Assembly (NCBI RefSeq): GCF_040214835.1
Contig: NZ_CP157874.1
Location: 3,290,001-3,354,000 of the forward strand
Reading direction: 5' to 3'
Source: Pseudomonas asiatica
GTDB lineage: Bacteria > Pseudomonadota > Gammaproteobacteria > Pseudomonadales > Pseudomonadaceae
Length of the DNA stretch: 64,000 bases
The notes beneath the pieces were generated by a model. That model did no database searches and was not told where the DNA came from. It saw nothing but the letters and a program-made list of their open reading frames with translations. How positions within the stretch are numbered: the first letter of the stretch is position 1; the number at the start of each line of letters is the position of its first letter. The translations under genes were made by a program, and so were the position numbers. Shown here one piece after another: positions 19,533 to 28,135 of this stretch.

Positions 19533-20279
19533 TCAGCGCCCGCCGCCCAGGTCGATGAAGCTGCCGGTGGAGTACGAGGCTTTGTCCGAGAGCAGCCAGA
19601 GGATGGCCTCGGCCACTTCCTCGGGGCGCCCGCCGCGGCCCATGGGCAAGCCGGGCTCGAGCTTGCTGACCCGGTCGGGGTCGCCCGACAGCGCGTGGAA
19701 CCCGGTATGGATGTAGCCTGGCCGCACACCATTTACCCGCACGCCCTCGCCTGCCACTTCCTTTGCCAGGCCAATGGTGAAGGTGTCGAGGGCGCCCTTG
19801 GAAGCGGCATAGTCCACGTATTCGTTGGGCGAGCCCAGGCGTGCGGCCACCGACGACACGTTGACGATGGCCCCGCCCTGCCCGCCGTACCTGCGGGCCA
19901 TGCGCTTCAGTGCGTGCTTGGCGCAGAGCATGGGGCCGACGACGTTGGTCTTCATGACCTTGAGCAGGCGGAATTCGGACATGTCCTCGACCCGGCTTTG
20001 CTGGCCGATGGTGCCTGCGTTGTTGACCAGTGCGGTAACCGGGCCGAGTTCTTCGTCCACGCGCTGGAACAGCTGGATGACTTCATCCTCGACACTGGCG
20101 TCGGCGCGCACGGTGATGGCCTTGGCGCCCAGGGCGCGGACCTGGCCGAGGATGTCCTCGGCGGCCTGGTCGTCGGCGTGGTAGTTGATGCAGATGCGGT
20201 AGCCCTGGCGGGCGGCCAGCAGCGCCGTGGCGGCGCCGATGCCGCGGCTGGCACCGGTGATGACGATGACTTTCTCCAT
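19533..20279 (-). CDS. SDR-family NAD(P)-dependent oxidoreductase
   Basis: The 248-residue protein is a classical short-chain dehydrogenase. It has a TGASRGIG cofactor motif (residues 8-15), NNAG at about 88-91, catalytic Ser in VNVSSVAARLG, and YVDYAASKGA with the active Tyr and Lys. The acidic or neutral residue after the second beta strand (INYHADD) leaves the cofactor open. The family includes 3-ketoacyl-ACP reductase-like and sugar dehydrogenases, so the substrate is undetermined. It is convergent with the kinase gene upstream (9 bases apart) and its promoter lies near the apbE end. Confidence 0.88.
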   Translation of the reverse strand: MEKVIVITGASRGIGAATALLAARQGYRICINYHADDQAAEDILGQVRALGAKAITVRADASVEDEVIQLFQRVDEELGPVTALVNNAGTIGQQSRVEDMSEFRLLKVMKTNVVGPMLCAKHALKRMARRYGGQGGAIVNVSSVAARLGSPNEYVDYAASKGALDTFTIGLAKEVAGEGVRVNGVRPGYIHTGFHALSGDPDRVSKLEPGLPMGRGGRPEEVAEAILWLLSDKASYSTGSFIDLGGGR

Positions 20280-20355
20280 GGATCTGCCAATCGTTTGGAA
20301 AGGGAGCATCGACAATAGGGGAAAAGGCTGCGCGTGGGAATGACCTTTCCTGCTG

Positions 20356-21372
20356 CTACTGCCTGGGCGTGCCCTGCTGGGGAAACAACGTCTCGAATCG
20401 CGGCGTCGCCCGCGCAACGAAACCCAGCCCCTGGTGCATGATGAAATAGGCAGCGATTTCATGCCGCTCGGCGAAGGCATAGCCTTCCTCCGGGCCGAGC
20501 ACCATCAACAATGTATCGAGGGCATCGGCACGCAGCACCGAAGGGTCGACCACCGACACTGCCGCCAGCGCGTGCTTGACCGGCCTGCCGACACGGGGGT
20601 CGAAGGTGTGCGAGTAGCGCTGGCCACCTTCCTCGAAATAGTTGCGGTAATCACCGGCGGTGGCAACGCCGTAGCCATCCAGGGCGATGGCGCGCTCCAC
20701 TTGCTGCTCGCCCCCGCCACTCGGTACCTCGAGGGCGATGCGCCAGGGCGAGCCATCCGGCTTGCGGCCGACGCCCTTGAGTTCACCGGTGATCTCGACC
20801 AGATAGGCCTGGATACCCAGGGCCGCAAGCCGGTCACCCACCCGATCCACTGCATAACCGGCGAGCATGCTGTCGAAATCCAGCTGCGCCGCCACATCCT
20901 TGCACAGCTTTTCTCCATCCAGGTGCAAGTGCTGCAGCCCTACCCGGGCCTGCTCCCGTGCCAGTGCGCTGGCGTCCGGCACCTGCCTGCCGCGTGACTG
21001 CGGGCCGAAGCCCCAGAGGTTCATCAATGGCAAGACCGTCAGGTCGAAAGCACCGCCACTCTCGCGGAACAGGGACACACCGTACACCAGCAAATGCTGC
21101 ATCTCTTCCGGCACCGCCTGACAGGCGCCGGCCGGCAGAGCGTTGAAGCGGGCAACCACGGAATCGCCGCGCCAGTTGGAAAACTGCTTGTCGAGCGCCT
21201 CGAGAATCACCTCGACGTCGGCCTTTACCTGCTGCGCGCCGGGCGCCTGCGCGGTGGGTACGTACTGGATCGAATACGTGCTGCCCATGGTCGGCCCGCC
21301 AAAGCGTTCGATCCTTTCGCCGCAGCCATACAGCAATGTCACCAGCATCACCAGCAGGCTTGCGCGCATCAT
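20356..21372 (-). CDS. apbE: FAD:protein FMN transferase (ApbE), lipoprotein
   Basis: ApbE attaches FMN from FAD to a threonine of target proteins such as RnfD, RnfG and NqrB/C in the periplasm. The 338-residue protein has a lipoprotein signal (MMRASLLVMLVTLLYGC, lipobox LYGC) and the family motifs GGPTMGSTYSIQY, DFDSMLAGYAVDRVG, GVATAGDYRNYFE, SHTFDPRVGRPV and ADALDTLLMVLG. The usual EIGGEL appears as EITGEL. The start at 21372 has a GAGGTG Shine-Dalgarno sequence. It is divergent from rnfC-rnfD, and RnfD carries a matching flavinylation motif, so RnfD is the likely substrate. Confidence 0.92.
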   Translation of the reverse strand: MMRASLLVMLVTLLYGCGERIERFGGPTMGSTYSIQYVPTAQAPGAQQVKADVEVILEALDKQFSNWRGDSVVARFNALPAGACQAVPEEMQHLLVYGVSLFRESGGAFDLTVLPLMNLWGFGPQSRGRQVPDASALAREQARVGLQHLHLDGEKLCKDVAAQLDFDSMLAGYAVDRVGDRLAALGIQAYLVEITGELKGVGRKPDGSPWRIALEVPSGGGEQQVERAIALDGYGVATAGDYRNYFEEGGQRYSHTFDPRVGRPVKHALAAVSVVDPSVLRADALDTLLMVLGPEEGYAFAERHEIAAYFIMHQGLGFVARATPRFETLFPQQGTPRQ

Positions 21373-21623
21373 TCGACACCTCGCCGATTCTGGCCGCCCG
21401 TTCGCGGCGCAGGTTATTTCACCAGAATTGCGAGATGGCAATTGGCCTACCGTTCATCAGCAAACCTGGTCAAAAACCGAACAAAATCCTCATTGAGCAC
21501 TCTGATCTGCGCGGGTGATCAATCATCCCCCCTCCCTTTCCGCTTAACGTCCCGGAAGTTACAAAACCATCATGTGCATAAGCGCATAGGGGCGTTCTTT
21601 GCCCAAAAATTGGAGGACAGTAA

Positions 21624-23024
21624 ATGTCTAGCCATTCGTTGCAGAGCGTCGAACGCCTGCAGAGCCGCATCCGCGCCCAGCGTCAGCCGCAACAGAAAAC
21701 TTTCTGGCGCCGTCTGCTGGCCATCGCCTCATCCTCTCAGCGTAGTTGGCATGGAGGGATCGAGCTCAGGGGATACAAGGAACTATCCAACGCCACCCCG
21801 GTTGCCCCCGTCGCAATCGGAAAAATCCAGCTGGCGATCCCCCTCGGGCGGGGTCGGCGGTTTGTCCAGCCTTGCGTGCAGCCGGGGCAGCATGTGCGCA
21901 AGGGCGAAGTGATCGGTATTGGCGACAACACCACCGCCTGGGTGCATGCCAGTACCTCCGGCATCGTGGAACGGATCGATCACGTCTTCGCGGCCGACTC
22001 GGCCGAGCCGGTCATGGCCGTCATCCTGAACGCAGATGGCCTGGATGAGTGGCTCGAACGCCCGGCGCCGGGCCTGCCGCAAACGCCAGAGGCGCTGGTC
22101 GAGCGCGCATTGCAGATGGGCATAGTCGGCCTTGGTGGTGCGGGTTTCCCGACTGCCCTCAAGCTGGCCGGCGCACAGCAGCCCGATCTGCTGCTGATCA
22201 ACGGCGCCGAATGCGAGCCCTTCCTTACCTGCGATGACCGCCTCATGCGTGAGAATGCCGAAGCGTTGATCGAGGCCGCCGACTATGTCGCCGCGCTGCT
22301 GGGAATAACGACTACCCGTTTCGGCATCGAAACCAACAAGCCGGAGGCGATGGCCACGTTACGTGCCGCCGCTCGCCAGGCGCGCACCCGGGTCGAGATT
22401 TGTCCACTTCCGGAGCGTTACCCGGCAGGTGGGCAGCCGTTGATGATCAAGAGCCTCAGTGGCCGCAACCTGGCCCCGGGGAGCCGCCCCGCCGATATCG
22501 GCGTGCTGGCGCTGAATGTCGCAACCCTCTACGCACTGGGCCGGGCCGTCTTTCAGGGCGAACCACTGACCAGCCGCGTGCTGACCCTGACCGGTGACTG
22601 CGAGCGCCCGGGCAATGTGCGGGTGCCGGTGGGCTACCCGGTCAGCGAACTGCGCGCGATTGCTGGCGCGTCCTCCACTGGGCAGCTGACCCAGGTCGGC
22701 GGCCCGATGATGGGGCAGCCGCTACCGGACGCCAACGCCTTCGTCAGCAAGACCAGCAGCTGCCTGATATTCGGCGCCGAGCGCTACCTGCCGGCTGCTC
22801 GCCCCGCCAGCAGTTGCATTCGCTGCACGCGCTGCGTGGATGTCTGCCCGATGTCGCTGCGGCCGCTGGACCTCTACGCTGCCGCCGAACGCCTGGACAA
22901 GGCCAGCCTGCAAGAGCTGCGCCTGGACGCCTGCATCGAATGCGGCAGCTGCAGCAGCATCTGCCCGAGCAATATCCCGCTGCGCGAACGCTTCCGCCAG
23001 AGCAAGACGGAGGTACGCGCATGA
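21624..23024 (+). CDS. rnfC: RnfC-like NADH/ferredoxin electron-transfer subunit
   Basis: The 466-residue protein matches RnfC, the peripheral NADH- and FMN-binding subunit of the Rnf ion-pumping complex. An N-terminal RnfC barrel covers residues 35-125, followed by the FMN/NADH-binding core with MGIVGLGGAGFPTALKL and LLINGAECEPFLTCDDRLM, the ERYPAGGQPLMIKSLSGR and RPADIGVLALNV blocks, and two 4Fe-4S motifs (CIRCTRCVDVCP near 395, CIECGSCSSICPSNIP near 435). The Shine-Dalgarno sequence GGAGG at 21612 supports the start. It overlaps rnfD by four bases (ATGA). The other Rnf subunits are not encoded beside it. Confidence 0.9.
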   Translation: MSSHSLQSVERLQSRIRAQRQPQQKTFWRRLLAIASSSQRSWHGGIELRGYKELSNATPVAPVAIGKIQLAIPLGRGRRFVQPCVQPGQHVRKGEVIGIGDNTTAWVHASTSGIVERIDHVFAADSAEPVMAVILNADGLDEWLERPAPGLPQTPEALVERALQMGIVGLGGAGFPTALKLAGAQQPDLLLINGAECEPFLTCDDRLMRENAEALIEAADYVAALLGITTTRFGIETNKPEAMATLRAAARQARTRVEICPLPERYPAGGQPLMIKSLSGRNLAPGSRPADIGVLALNVATLYALGRAVFQGEPLTSRVLTLTGDCERPGNVRVPVGYPVSELRAIAGASSTGQLTQVGGPMMGQPLPDANAFVSKTSSCLIFGAERYLPAARPASSCIRCTRCVDVCPMSLRPLDLYAAAERLDKASLQELRLDACIECGSCSSICPSNIPLRERFRQSKTEVRA

Positions 23025-23971
23025 GCCTGATACGCCACCCCATCCCGCAACGACTGCGCACGGTGATGCTGCTGGTCGTCCTGTGCCTGCTGCCGGGCAC
23101 CGTCCTCTATGCCTGGCAATTCGGTGTCGTGGTCTGGTTGCAGGCCTTCTGGTGCGTGCTGTTCGCCCTGGGCTTCGAAGCCGCCCTGCTGCGCCTGCGC
23201 GGGCATGACGTACGCAAGGGTTTGAGCGACCTCAGCTGGCTGGTGCTGGGCCTGATACTGGCTCGGGCATTGCCGCTGATGGTGCCGTTGTGGATGATCG
23301 CCCTGGCCAGCTTTGCCGCTCTGGCACTGTGCAAGCACGCCAGTGGAGGCCTTGGACGCAACCGCCTCAACCCTGCGATGGTTGGCCTGGGGGTGGTTGC
23401 CATCTGCTTCTACCAGCAGTTGTACCCCGCGCCATCGAACCATGCCCCCTGGACCGCAGCCCTCGACGCCAAGGCGGTTCTGCTGCAACAGCTACAGTTG
23501 GCGCCACGACTGGATCTCGATGCGTTCGCCGGCGCCACTCAACTGGCGCAGAACGAGTTCACCCATGTCACCCACAACCTGTCGGGGTACGGCTACATTG
23601 CCGGCGGTTTGCTGCTGGCTTTGCTGCGGGTGATCCGCATCGAGATTCCGCTGGCGATGCTCGCGAGCACGGTATTGCTGTGCATGGCCGCCGGCCACAG
23701 CCTGCAGGAAGCCGTGTACAACCTCAGCCTCGGCGGCTACCTCTTCACCGCCTTCTTCATCGCCACCGATCCGGTCACCAGCCCCGATACCCGGGCCGGT
23801 CGCATCCTCTTCGGCGTGACCGTCGGCACGCTGACCGAGCTGATCCGCGAGTTCGGGCTTTACGCCGATGGCCTCTGCTTCGCCGTGCTGGCCGGCAACC
23901 TGCTGGTGCCGCAAATCGACCGGTTGGTGCTGCGCATGCAGCGGCCCTGGTACGCAGCAGCGAGTGCCTGA
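23021..23971 (+). CDS. rnfD: RnfD-like flavin-carrying membrane subunit
   Basis: The 316-residue polytopic protein has eight to nine hydrophobic segments and the RnfD/NqrB family motifs GRNRLNPAMVGLG and FIATDPVTSPDT. DAFAGATQLA (near residue 170) fits the ApbE target consensus Dxx(S/T/A)GAT, with the threonine as FMN attachment site; the usual serine before GAT is alanine here. It is slightly shorter than typical RnfD (about 350 residues). It is translationally coupled to rnfC, with apbE divergent upstream. It probably passes electrons across the membrane with RnfC. Whether it pumps ions without RnfA/E is doubtful. Confidence 0.88.
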   Translation: MSLIRHPIPQRLRTVMLLVVLCLLPGTVLYAWQFGVVVWLQAFWCVLFALGFEAALLRLRGHDVRKGLSDLSWLVLGLILARALPLMVPLWMIALASFAALALCKHASGGLGRNRLNPAMVGLGVVAICFYQQLYPAPSNHAPWTAALDAKAVLLQQLQLAPRLDLDAFAGATQLAQNEFTHVTHNLSGYGYIAGGLLLALLRVIRIEIPLAMLASTVLLCMAAGHSLQEAVYNLSLGGYLFTAFFIATDPVTSPDTRAGRILFGVTVGTLTELIREFGLYADGLCFAVLAGNLLVPQIDRLVLRMQRPWYAAASA

Positions 23972-24018
23972 CATGGCATTTGGCAAGGGCAAGAGCCTGG
24001 GCCTTGTTCTGGCCCGGC

Positions 24019-25554
24019 TCAATGCCCTGCCGACGCCGGCCCCGCCTTGGCGGTAAAGGGCGGTTTGGCGAACCACACCAGCAGGATCAACCCGGCAAAC
24101 ACCCAGGTCATCAGGGTGAAGTAGTCCACCGTCGACATCATGTACGCCTGCCCGTTGAGTATCTGCTCCAGCTGCGCATAGCTCTGCGGGCTGGCCCCGC
24201 CCAGCTGCTCCAGGGTATGCCGCGTGGCCGGGTCGAACTGGCTGATGTGCTCGCTCAGGTAGGCATGGTGCTGGTCCGCCCGGCGAATCCAGATCCAGGT
24301 GGTCAGCGACGCCGCGAAACTGCCGCCCAAGGTACGCAGGAAAGTCGCCAGGCCCGAGCCATCGGCTATCTGCTGCGGTGGCAGGTCGGACAGCAGGATG
24401 CTCAAGGTCGGCATGAAGAACAGCGCCACGCCAATGCCCATGAACAGCTGCACCAGCGCCACATGCTGGAAGTCCACCTCGCTGGTGAACCCGGCACGCA
24501 TGTAGCAGCTGCTGCCGATCGCCAGGAACGCCAGCCCGGCCAGCACACGCAGGTCGAAGCGGTGCGCGTACTTGCCCACGAACGGCGACATGAGCACCGG
24601 CAACAGGCCGATCGGCGCCACCGCCAGGCCGGCCCAGGTAGCGGTATAGCCCATCTGCGTCTGCAGCCACTGCGGCAGGATCAGGTTGATGCCGAAGAAC
24701 CCGGCATAGCCCCCTACCAGCACGATGGTGCCGACGCGGAAGTTGCGGTGCGCGAACAGGCGCAGGTTGACCACCGGGTGACGGTCGGTCAGTTCCCAGA
24801 TCACGAACACCGCCAGGAACACCAGCGAGATCAGGCTGCCGACAATGATGAACGACGACTCGAACCAGTCCAGGTCATTGCCTTTGTCCAGCACCACCTG
24901 CAAGGCGCCAACGCCGATGACCAGCGTCAGCAGGCCGATGTAGTCCATCGGCTGGCGGCTGGTGACCACCGGCCGGGTGCGCATCTGCTGGCGCACCACG
25001 GCGGCGGCGAACAGGCCGATGGGCACGTTGATGAAGAAGATCCACGGCCAGCTGTAGCTGTCGGTGATCCAGCCCCCGAGAATCGGCCCGGCAATCGGCG
25101 CCACCACCGTTACCATCGCCAGCAGCGCCAGGGCCATGCCGCGCTTGGCCGGCGGATAGACGGCGATCAGCAAGGTCTGGGTCATCGGGTACAACGGCCC
25201 GGCCACCACGCCCTGCAACACGCGAAAACCGACCAGTTCCGGCATCGACTGGGCAATACCGCACAGGAACGAGGCCAGCACGAACAGCAGCGTGGCCCAG
25301 ATGAACAGCTTCACCTCGCCGAACCGCCGGCTGAGCCAGCCGGTCAGCGGCAAGGCGATGGCGTTGCTCACCGCGAACGAAGTGATGACCCAGGTGCCCT
25401 GCTCGTAGCTCACCCCCAGGTTGCCGGAAATGGTCGGCAAGGCCACGTTGGCGATGGTGGTGTCGAGCACCTGCATGAACGTCGCCAGTGACAGGCCGAT
25501 GGTGGTCAGCAGCAGGCTCGGTGGCGTGAACTGGGCAGCAGCGTTGTTGCTCAT
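24019..25554 (-). CDS. emrB: EmrB-type DHA2 multidrug efflux transporter
   Basis: The 511-residue MFS protein with 14 membrane segments is of the DHA2 drug:H+ antiporter family. It shows the DHA2 motif C region LDTTIANVALPTI (near residue 30), GWLSRRFGEVKLF (motif A), VLQGVVAGPLYPM and PIAGPILGGWITD. With the membrane-fusion protein encoded just upstream and an outer-membrane channel it should export hydrophobic compounds. Its start overlaps the end of emrA by four bases, and the operon order is regulator-emrA-emrB on the minus strand. The substrate is unknown. Confidence 0.93.
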   Translation of the reverse strand: MSNNAAAQFTPPSLLLTTIGLSLATFMQVLDTTIANVALPTISGNLGVSYEQGTWVITSFAVSNAIALPLTGWLSRRFGEVKLFIWATLLFVLASFLCGIAQSMPELVGFRVLQGVVAGPLYPMTQTLLIAVYPPAKRGMALALLAMVTVVAPIAGPILGGWITDSYSWPWIFFINVPIGLFAAAVVRQQMRTRPVVTSRQPMDYIGLLTLVIGVGALQVVLDKGNDLDWFESSFIIVGSLISLVFLAVFVIWELTDRHPVVNLRLFAHRNFRVGTIVLVGGYAGFFGINLILPQWLQTQMGYTATWAGLAVAPIGLLPVLMSPFVGKYAHRFDLRVLAGLAFLAIGSSCYMRAGFTSEVDFQHVALVQLFMGIGVALFFMPTLSILLSDLPPQQIADGSGLATFLRTLGGSFAASLTTWIWIRRADQHHAYLSEHISQFDPATRHTLEQLGGASPQSYAQLEQILNGQAYMMSTVDYFTLMTWVFAGLILLVWFAKPPFTAKAGPASAGH

Positions 25555-26744
25555 CGCTGGGCCGTCTTGCCGGTTGCGCTGTTTTCGTGGATCAGCCGGG
25601 CGATCAGGTTGTCGGCTTCGACCAGCTGGCGGTCATACACCTGGGTGGTGTAGCTGGCCTGCTGCGGTGGCTGCTGGGCCAGGGCCGGGCCGCTCTGGTC
25701 GTGCAGGTCGACCTCGACCACGGTGGACAGGCCGATACGCAGCGGGTGGTCCTTGAGCTGGTCGGGGCTGAGGTGGATGCGCACCGGCACGCGCTGGACG
25801 ATCTTGATCCAGTTACCGGTGGCATTCTGCGCCGGCAACAGGGCGAAGGCGCTGCCGGTGCCGGCGCCAAGGCTGTCGACCGTGCCGCTGTACCTGACCT
25901 CGCTGCCGTACAGGTCGGCGCTGATCTGCACCGGCTGGCCGATACGCATGTCGCGCAGCTGGGTTTCCTTGAAGTTGGCGTCGATCCACACCTGGTCCAG
26001 CGGGATCACCGCCATGGTCGCGGTGCCCGGTTGCAGGCGCTGGCCAAGCTGCACGGTACGCTTGGCGACGTAGCCGGTGACCGGTGCCACCAGGGTGGTG
26101 CGGGCATGGTCGAGGTAGGCCTGGCGCAGGTCGGCGGCGGCGGCCATCACCTCGGGGTGCGAGGACACTACGGTATCGTCGACCAGCGCGCTGCTGGTGC
26201 TGAGCTGCTGGCGCGCACTGTTGACGGCGGCCTCGGCCACGCTCAGGTCATCGCGGGCATGGGACAATTCTTCTGCGGCAATCGCACCGCTGTCGGCCAG
26301 CACCTTGCGCCGGTTGAAGTCCTGCCGGGCCTTGCGCAGCTCGGCCTGGCGGGTTTCCAGCTGCGCCTTGAGCGCGTCGACGTTGCTGTACAACCCGCGC
26401 ACCTGGCGCACGCTGCGCGCCAGTTTGGCTTCGGCGGACTGCAAGGCCACCTGGCTGTCGGCCGGGTCGAATTGCAGCAATACCTGGCCGGCGTGGACCA
26501 GGTCGCCGTCATCGGCACCGATGCTGGTGACGGTGCCGGTGACCAGCGGGGTGATCTCTACCACGTTGCCGTTGACGTAGGCATCGTCGGTGCTTTCGTG
26601 CCAGCGCCCGACCAGGCTGTACCAGGCCCAGGCACCGACGCCGGCAAGGATCAGCAGCAACACCAGGCCAAGCAGCCAGGCCTTGCGCTTGCGCGACGGT
26701 TCGGGCGCGGCGGAGGGAGTCGGGGTGTCTGCGGGAGTGGCCAT
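25551..26744 (-). CDS. emrA: EmrA-type periplasmic adaptor (HlyD family)
   Basis: The 397-residue membrane-fusion protein has a cytoplasmic N-terminus rich in Pro and Ala, one membrane anchor (about residues 25-46, AWLLGLVLLLILAGVGAWAW), a biotinyl-lipoyl-like domain starting STDDAYVNGNVVEITP, an alpha-helical hairpin (about 105-215), and the second lipoyl half with TLVAPVTGYVAKRTVQLGQ. It bridges EmrB to the outer-membrane channel. The gene lies 30 bases after the MarR regulator, so all three genes probably share one promoter. Confidence 0.92.
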   Translation of the reverse strand: MATPADTPTPSAAPEPSRKRKAWLLGLVLLLILAGVGAWAWYSLVGRWHESTDDAYVNGNVVEITPLVTGTVTSIGADDGDLVHAGQVLLQFDPADSQVALQSAEAKLARSVRQVRGLYSNVDALKAQLETRQAELRKARQDFNRRKVLADSGAIAAEELSHARDDLSVAEAAVNSARQQLSTSSALVDDTVVSSHPEVMAAAADLRQAYLDHARTTLVAPVTGYVAKRTVQLGQRLQPGTATMAVIPLDQVWIDANFKETQLRDMRIGQPVQISADLYGSEVRYSGTVDSLGAGTGSAFALLPAQNATGNWIKIVQRVPVRIHLSPDQLKDHPLRIGLSTVVEVDLHDQSGPALAQQPPQQASYTTQVYDRQLVEADNLIARLIHENSATGKTAQR

Positions 26745-26774
26745 GACAATACCTTGGAAAATTCGTGACAGGGT

Positions 26775-27248
26775 TCAACGATCGCCGAAGCGGCGGATCG
26801 TCAACGGGTCGCCGGCAGCGAGCAGGACCTTGGCCAGCAGGCCTTCCAGGGTCTCGAGCTCTTCGGCTGCCAGTGCGCCGCACAACTCGTTCATGGCCGC
26901 CGCGCCGATTTCCGGCAGGCGGTCAGCCAGGCGCTGGCCATCGGCGGTAAGGGCCAGGCGCACCTGGCGACGGTCGTCGGCGCAGCGGTTGCGCACGATC
27001 AGCTCCTTCTGCTCGAGGCGGTCGAGCATGCGGGTCATCGACCCGCTGTCCAGGCCCAGGTAGCGGCACAGCTCGGCCGGGGTGTCCACCTGGTACTGGG
27101 TGACGATGATCAGCACCTTGAACTGCGCGGCGGTGACGCCTTCGGATTCGAGGTGCCAGTCGAGAATGCGGTCCTTGAGGATCGCCGCGCGGCCAAGCAG
27201 CATGCCGATGGCGCAGGTCTGGAAGTTTTCGGGGGAGAAATGGGCCAT
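26775..27248 (-). CDS. MarR-family repressor of the emrAB-like operon
   Basis: The 157-residue MarR winged-helix protein has the family features DTPAELCRYLGLDSGSMTRM (recognition helix) and DRLEQKELIVRNRCADDRR (wing with the conserved DRR). It is the first gene of the transcription unit with emrA and emrB and lies next to a palindromic operator at 27282-27295. By analogy with EmrR it represses efflux until it binds a phenolic or hydrophobic ligand; the ligand here is unknown. Confidence 0.9.
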   Translation of the reverse strand: MAHFSPENFQTCAIGMLLGRAAILKDRILDWHLESEGVTAAQFKVLIIVTQYQVDTPAELCRYLGLDSGSMTRMLDRLEQKELIVRNRCADDRRQVRLALTADGQRLADRLPEIGAAAMNELCGALAAEELETLEGLLAKVLLAAGDPLTIRRFGDR

Positions 27249-27281
27249 CGGAGGCTGCTCGGGTAATTGTGTAAAAATATT

Positions 27282-27295
27282 ACTGCCTAGGCAGT
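27282..27295. promoter_or_regulatory. Palindromic operator upstream of the MarR-emrAB operon
   Basis: ACTGCCTAGGCAGT is a perfect 14-base palindrome flanked by ATATT and GAATAT, so symmetry extends imperfectly over about 25 bases. It lies 34 bases upstream of the marR start, the expected place for MarR autoregulation. Confidence 0.75.
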
Positions 27296-27360
27296 GAATA
27301 TTAAAGCTTTGATTAGGTTGCTATGGAAAATTTCATGATTTCTGCCCCTTGCGCTGCCCC

Positions 27361-27476
27361 TGTAGGAGCGGCCTTGTGTCGCGATGGGCCGCAAAGCGGC
27401 CCCGGCAATTTCTGCTGGGGCACAAAACCTGGGGCCGCTTCGCGCCCCATCGCGACACAAGGCCGCTCCTACAGGG
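27361..27476. repeat. REP inverted pair, GCGGCCTTGTG type
   Basis: TGTAGGAGCGGCCTTGTGTC at the left and its reverse complement at the right bracket about 70 bases containing two short inner stems. It lies beyond the 3' end of the response regulator gene and beside the emr operator region. Confidence 0.85.
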
Positions 27477-27493
27477 CCATGCGTCAAGGCCTG

Positions 27494-28129
27494 CTACGGT
27501 GTTCGCAGGCCCAGTGCCTCCACCGCCCCGCAGGCTATGGCCATGCCCACCAACTCCGCCAGGCTATCGGCCTGCAACCGCTTCATCACCCGCCCCCGGT
27601 ACAGGTCCACCGTCTTCACGCTCACCCCCAGCCGCTCGGCAATCTCGCGGTTGCTCAACCCTTGGGCCAACGGCACGAACACGTCGCGCTCGCGCGGGGT
27701 CAGGCCGTCGATGCGCGCCTGCACCCGGGCCAGCGCCTGGTCGTCCTGGCGTGCCCGCCCGGCGCTCTCCAGCGCAGCCTGTACGCTGTCGAGCAGCAAC
27801 TGGTCGTTGTAGGGCTTTTCGATGAAGTCGCAGGCGCCGGCCTTGAATGCCCGCACCACGATCGGCACATCGGCATGGCCGCTGACGAAGATCACCGGCA
27901 ACCCCAGGCCACGCTCGCGCATCGCCTGCTGCACCGCCAACCCGCCCAGCCCAGGCATGCGCACATCCAGCAGCACACAGGCCGGCCCATCGTCGACGCA
28001 GGCGTCGAGAAACGCCTGCCCGCCGGCGAACGGCAAGGCCTGCAAGCCCACCGACTGCAGCAGCCACACCGTCGAGTCGCGCATACCCTGGTCGTCATCG
28101 ACCACATACACTTTCGCCTGCACCGCCAT
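27494..28129 (-). CDS. FixJ/NarL-type response regulator
   Basis: The 211-residue protein has a receiver domain (residues 5-120: VYVVDDDQGMRDS, phospho-acceptor Asp in CVLLDVRMPG, VSGHADVPIVVRAFKAGA, and KPYNDQLLL) and a C-terminal LuxR-type HTH (about 140-200: LTPRERDVFVPLAQGLSNRE, LGVSVKTVDLYRGRVM). It lies 6 bases after the sensor kinase gene, so the two form a two-component pair. The divergent acyl-CoA ligase operon is the obvious target. The arrangement resembles what I recall of BfiR/BfiS beside PA4198-PA4199 in P. aeruginosa; this is unverified. Confidence 0.9.
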   Translation of the reverse strand: MAVQAKVYVVDDDQGMRDSTVWLLQSVGLQALPFAGGQAFLDACVDDGPACVLLDVRMPGLGGLAVQQAMRERGLGLPVIFVSGHADVPIVVRAFKAGACDFIEKPYNDQLLLDSVQAALESAGRARQDDQALARVQARIDGLTPRERDVFVPLAQGLSNREIAERLGVSVKTVDLYRGRVMKRLQADSLAELVGMAIACGAVEALGLRTP

Positions 28130-28135
28130 CTCCCC

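Noticed and set aside
23290..25491. 733-codon open frame on the plus strand over rnfD and emrB
   Set aside because: It spans two unrelated real genes out of frame and has His/Gln/Arg-rich composition without domains.
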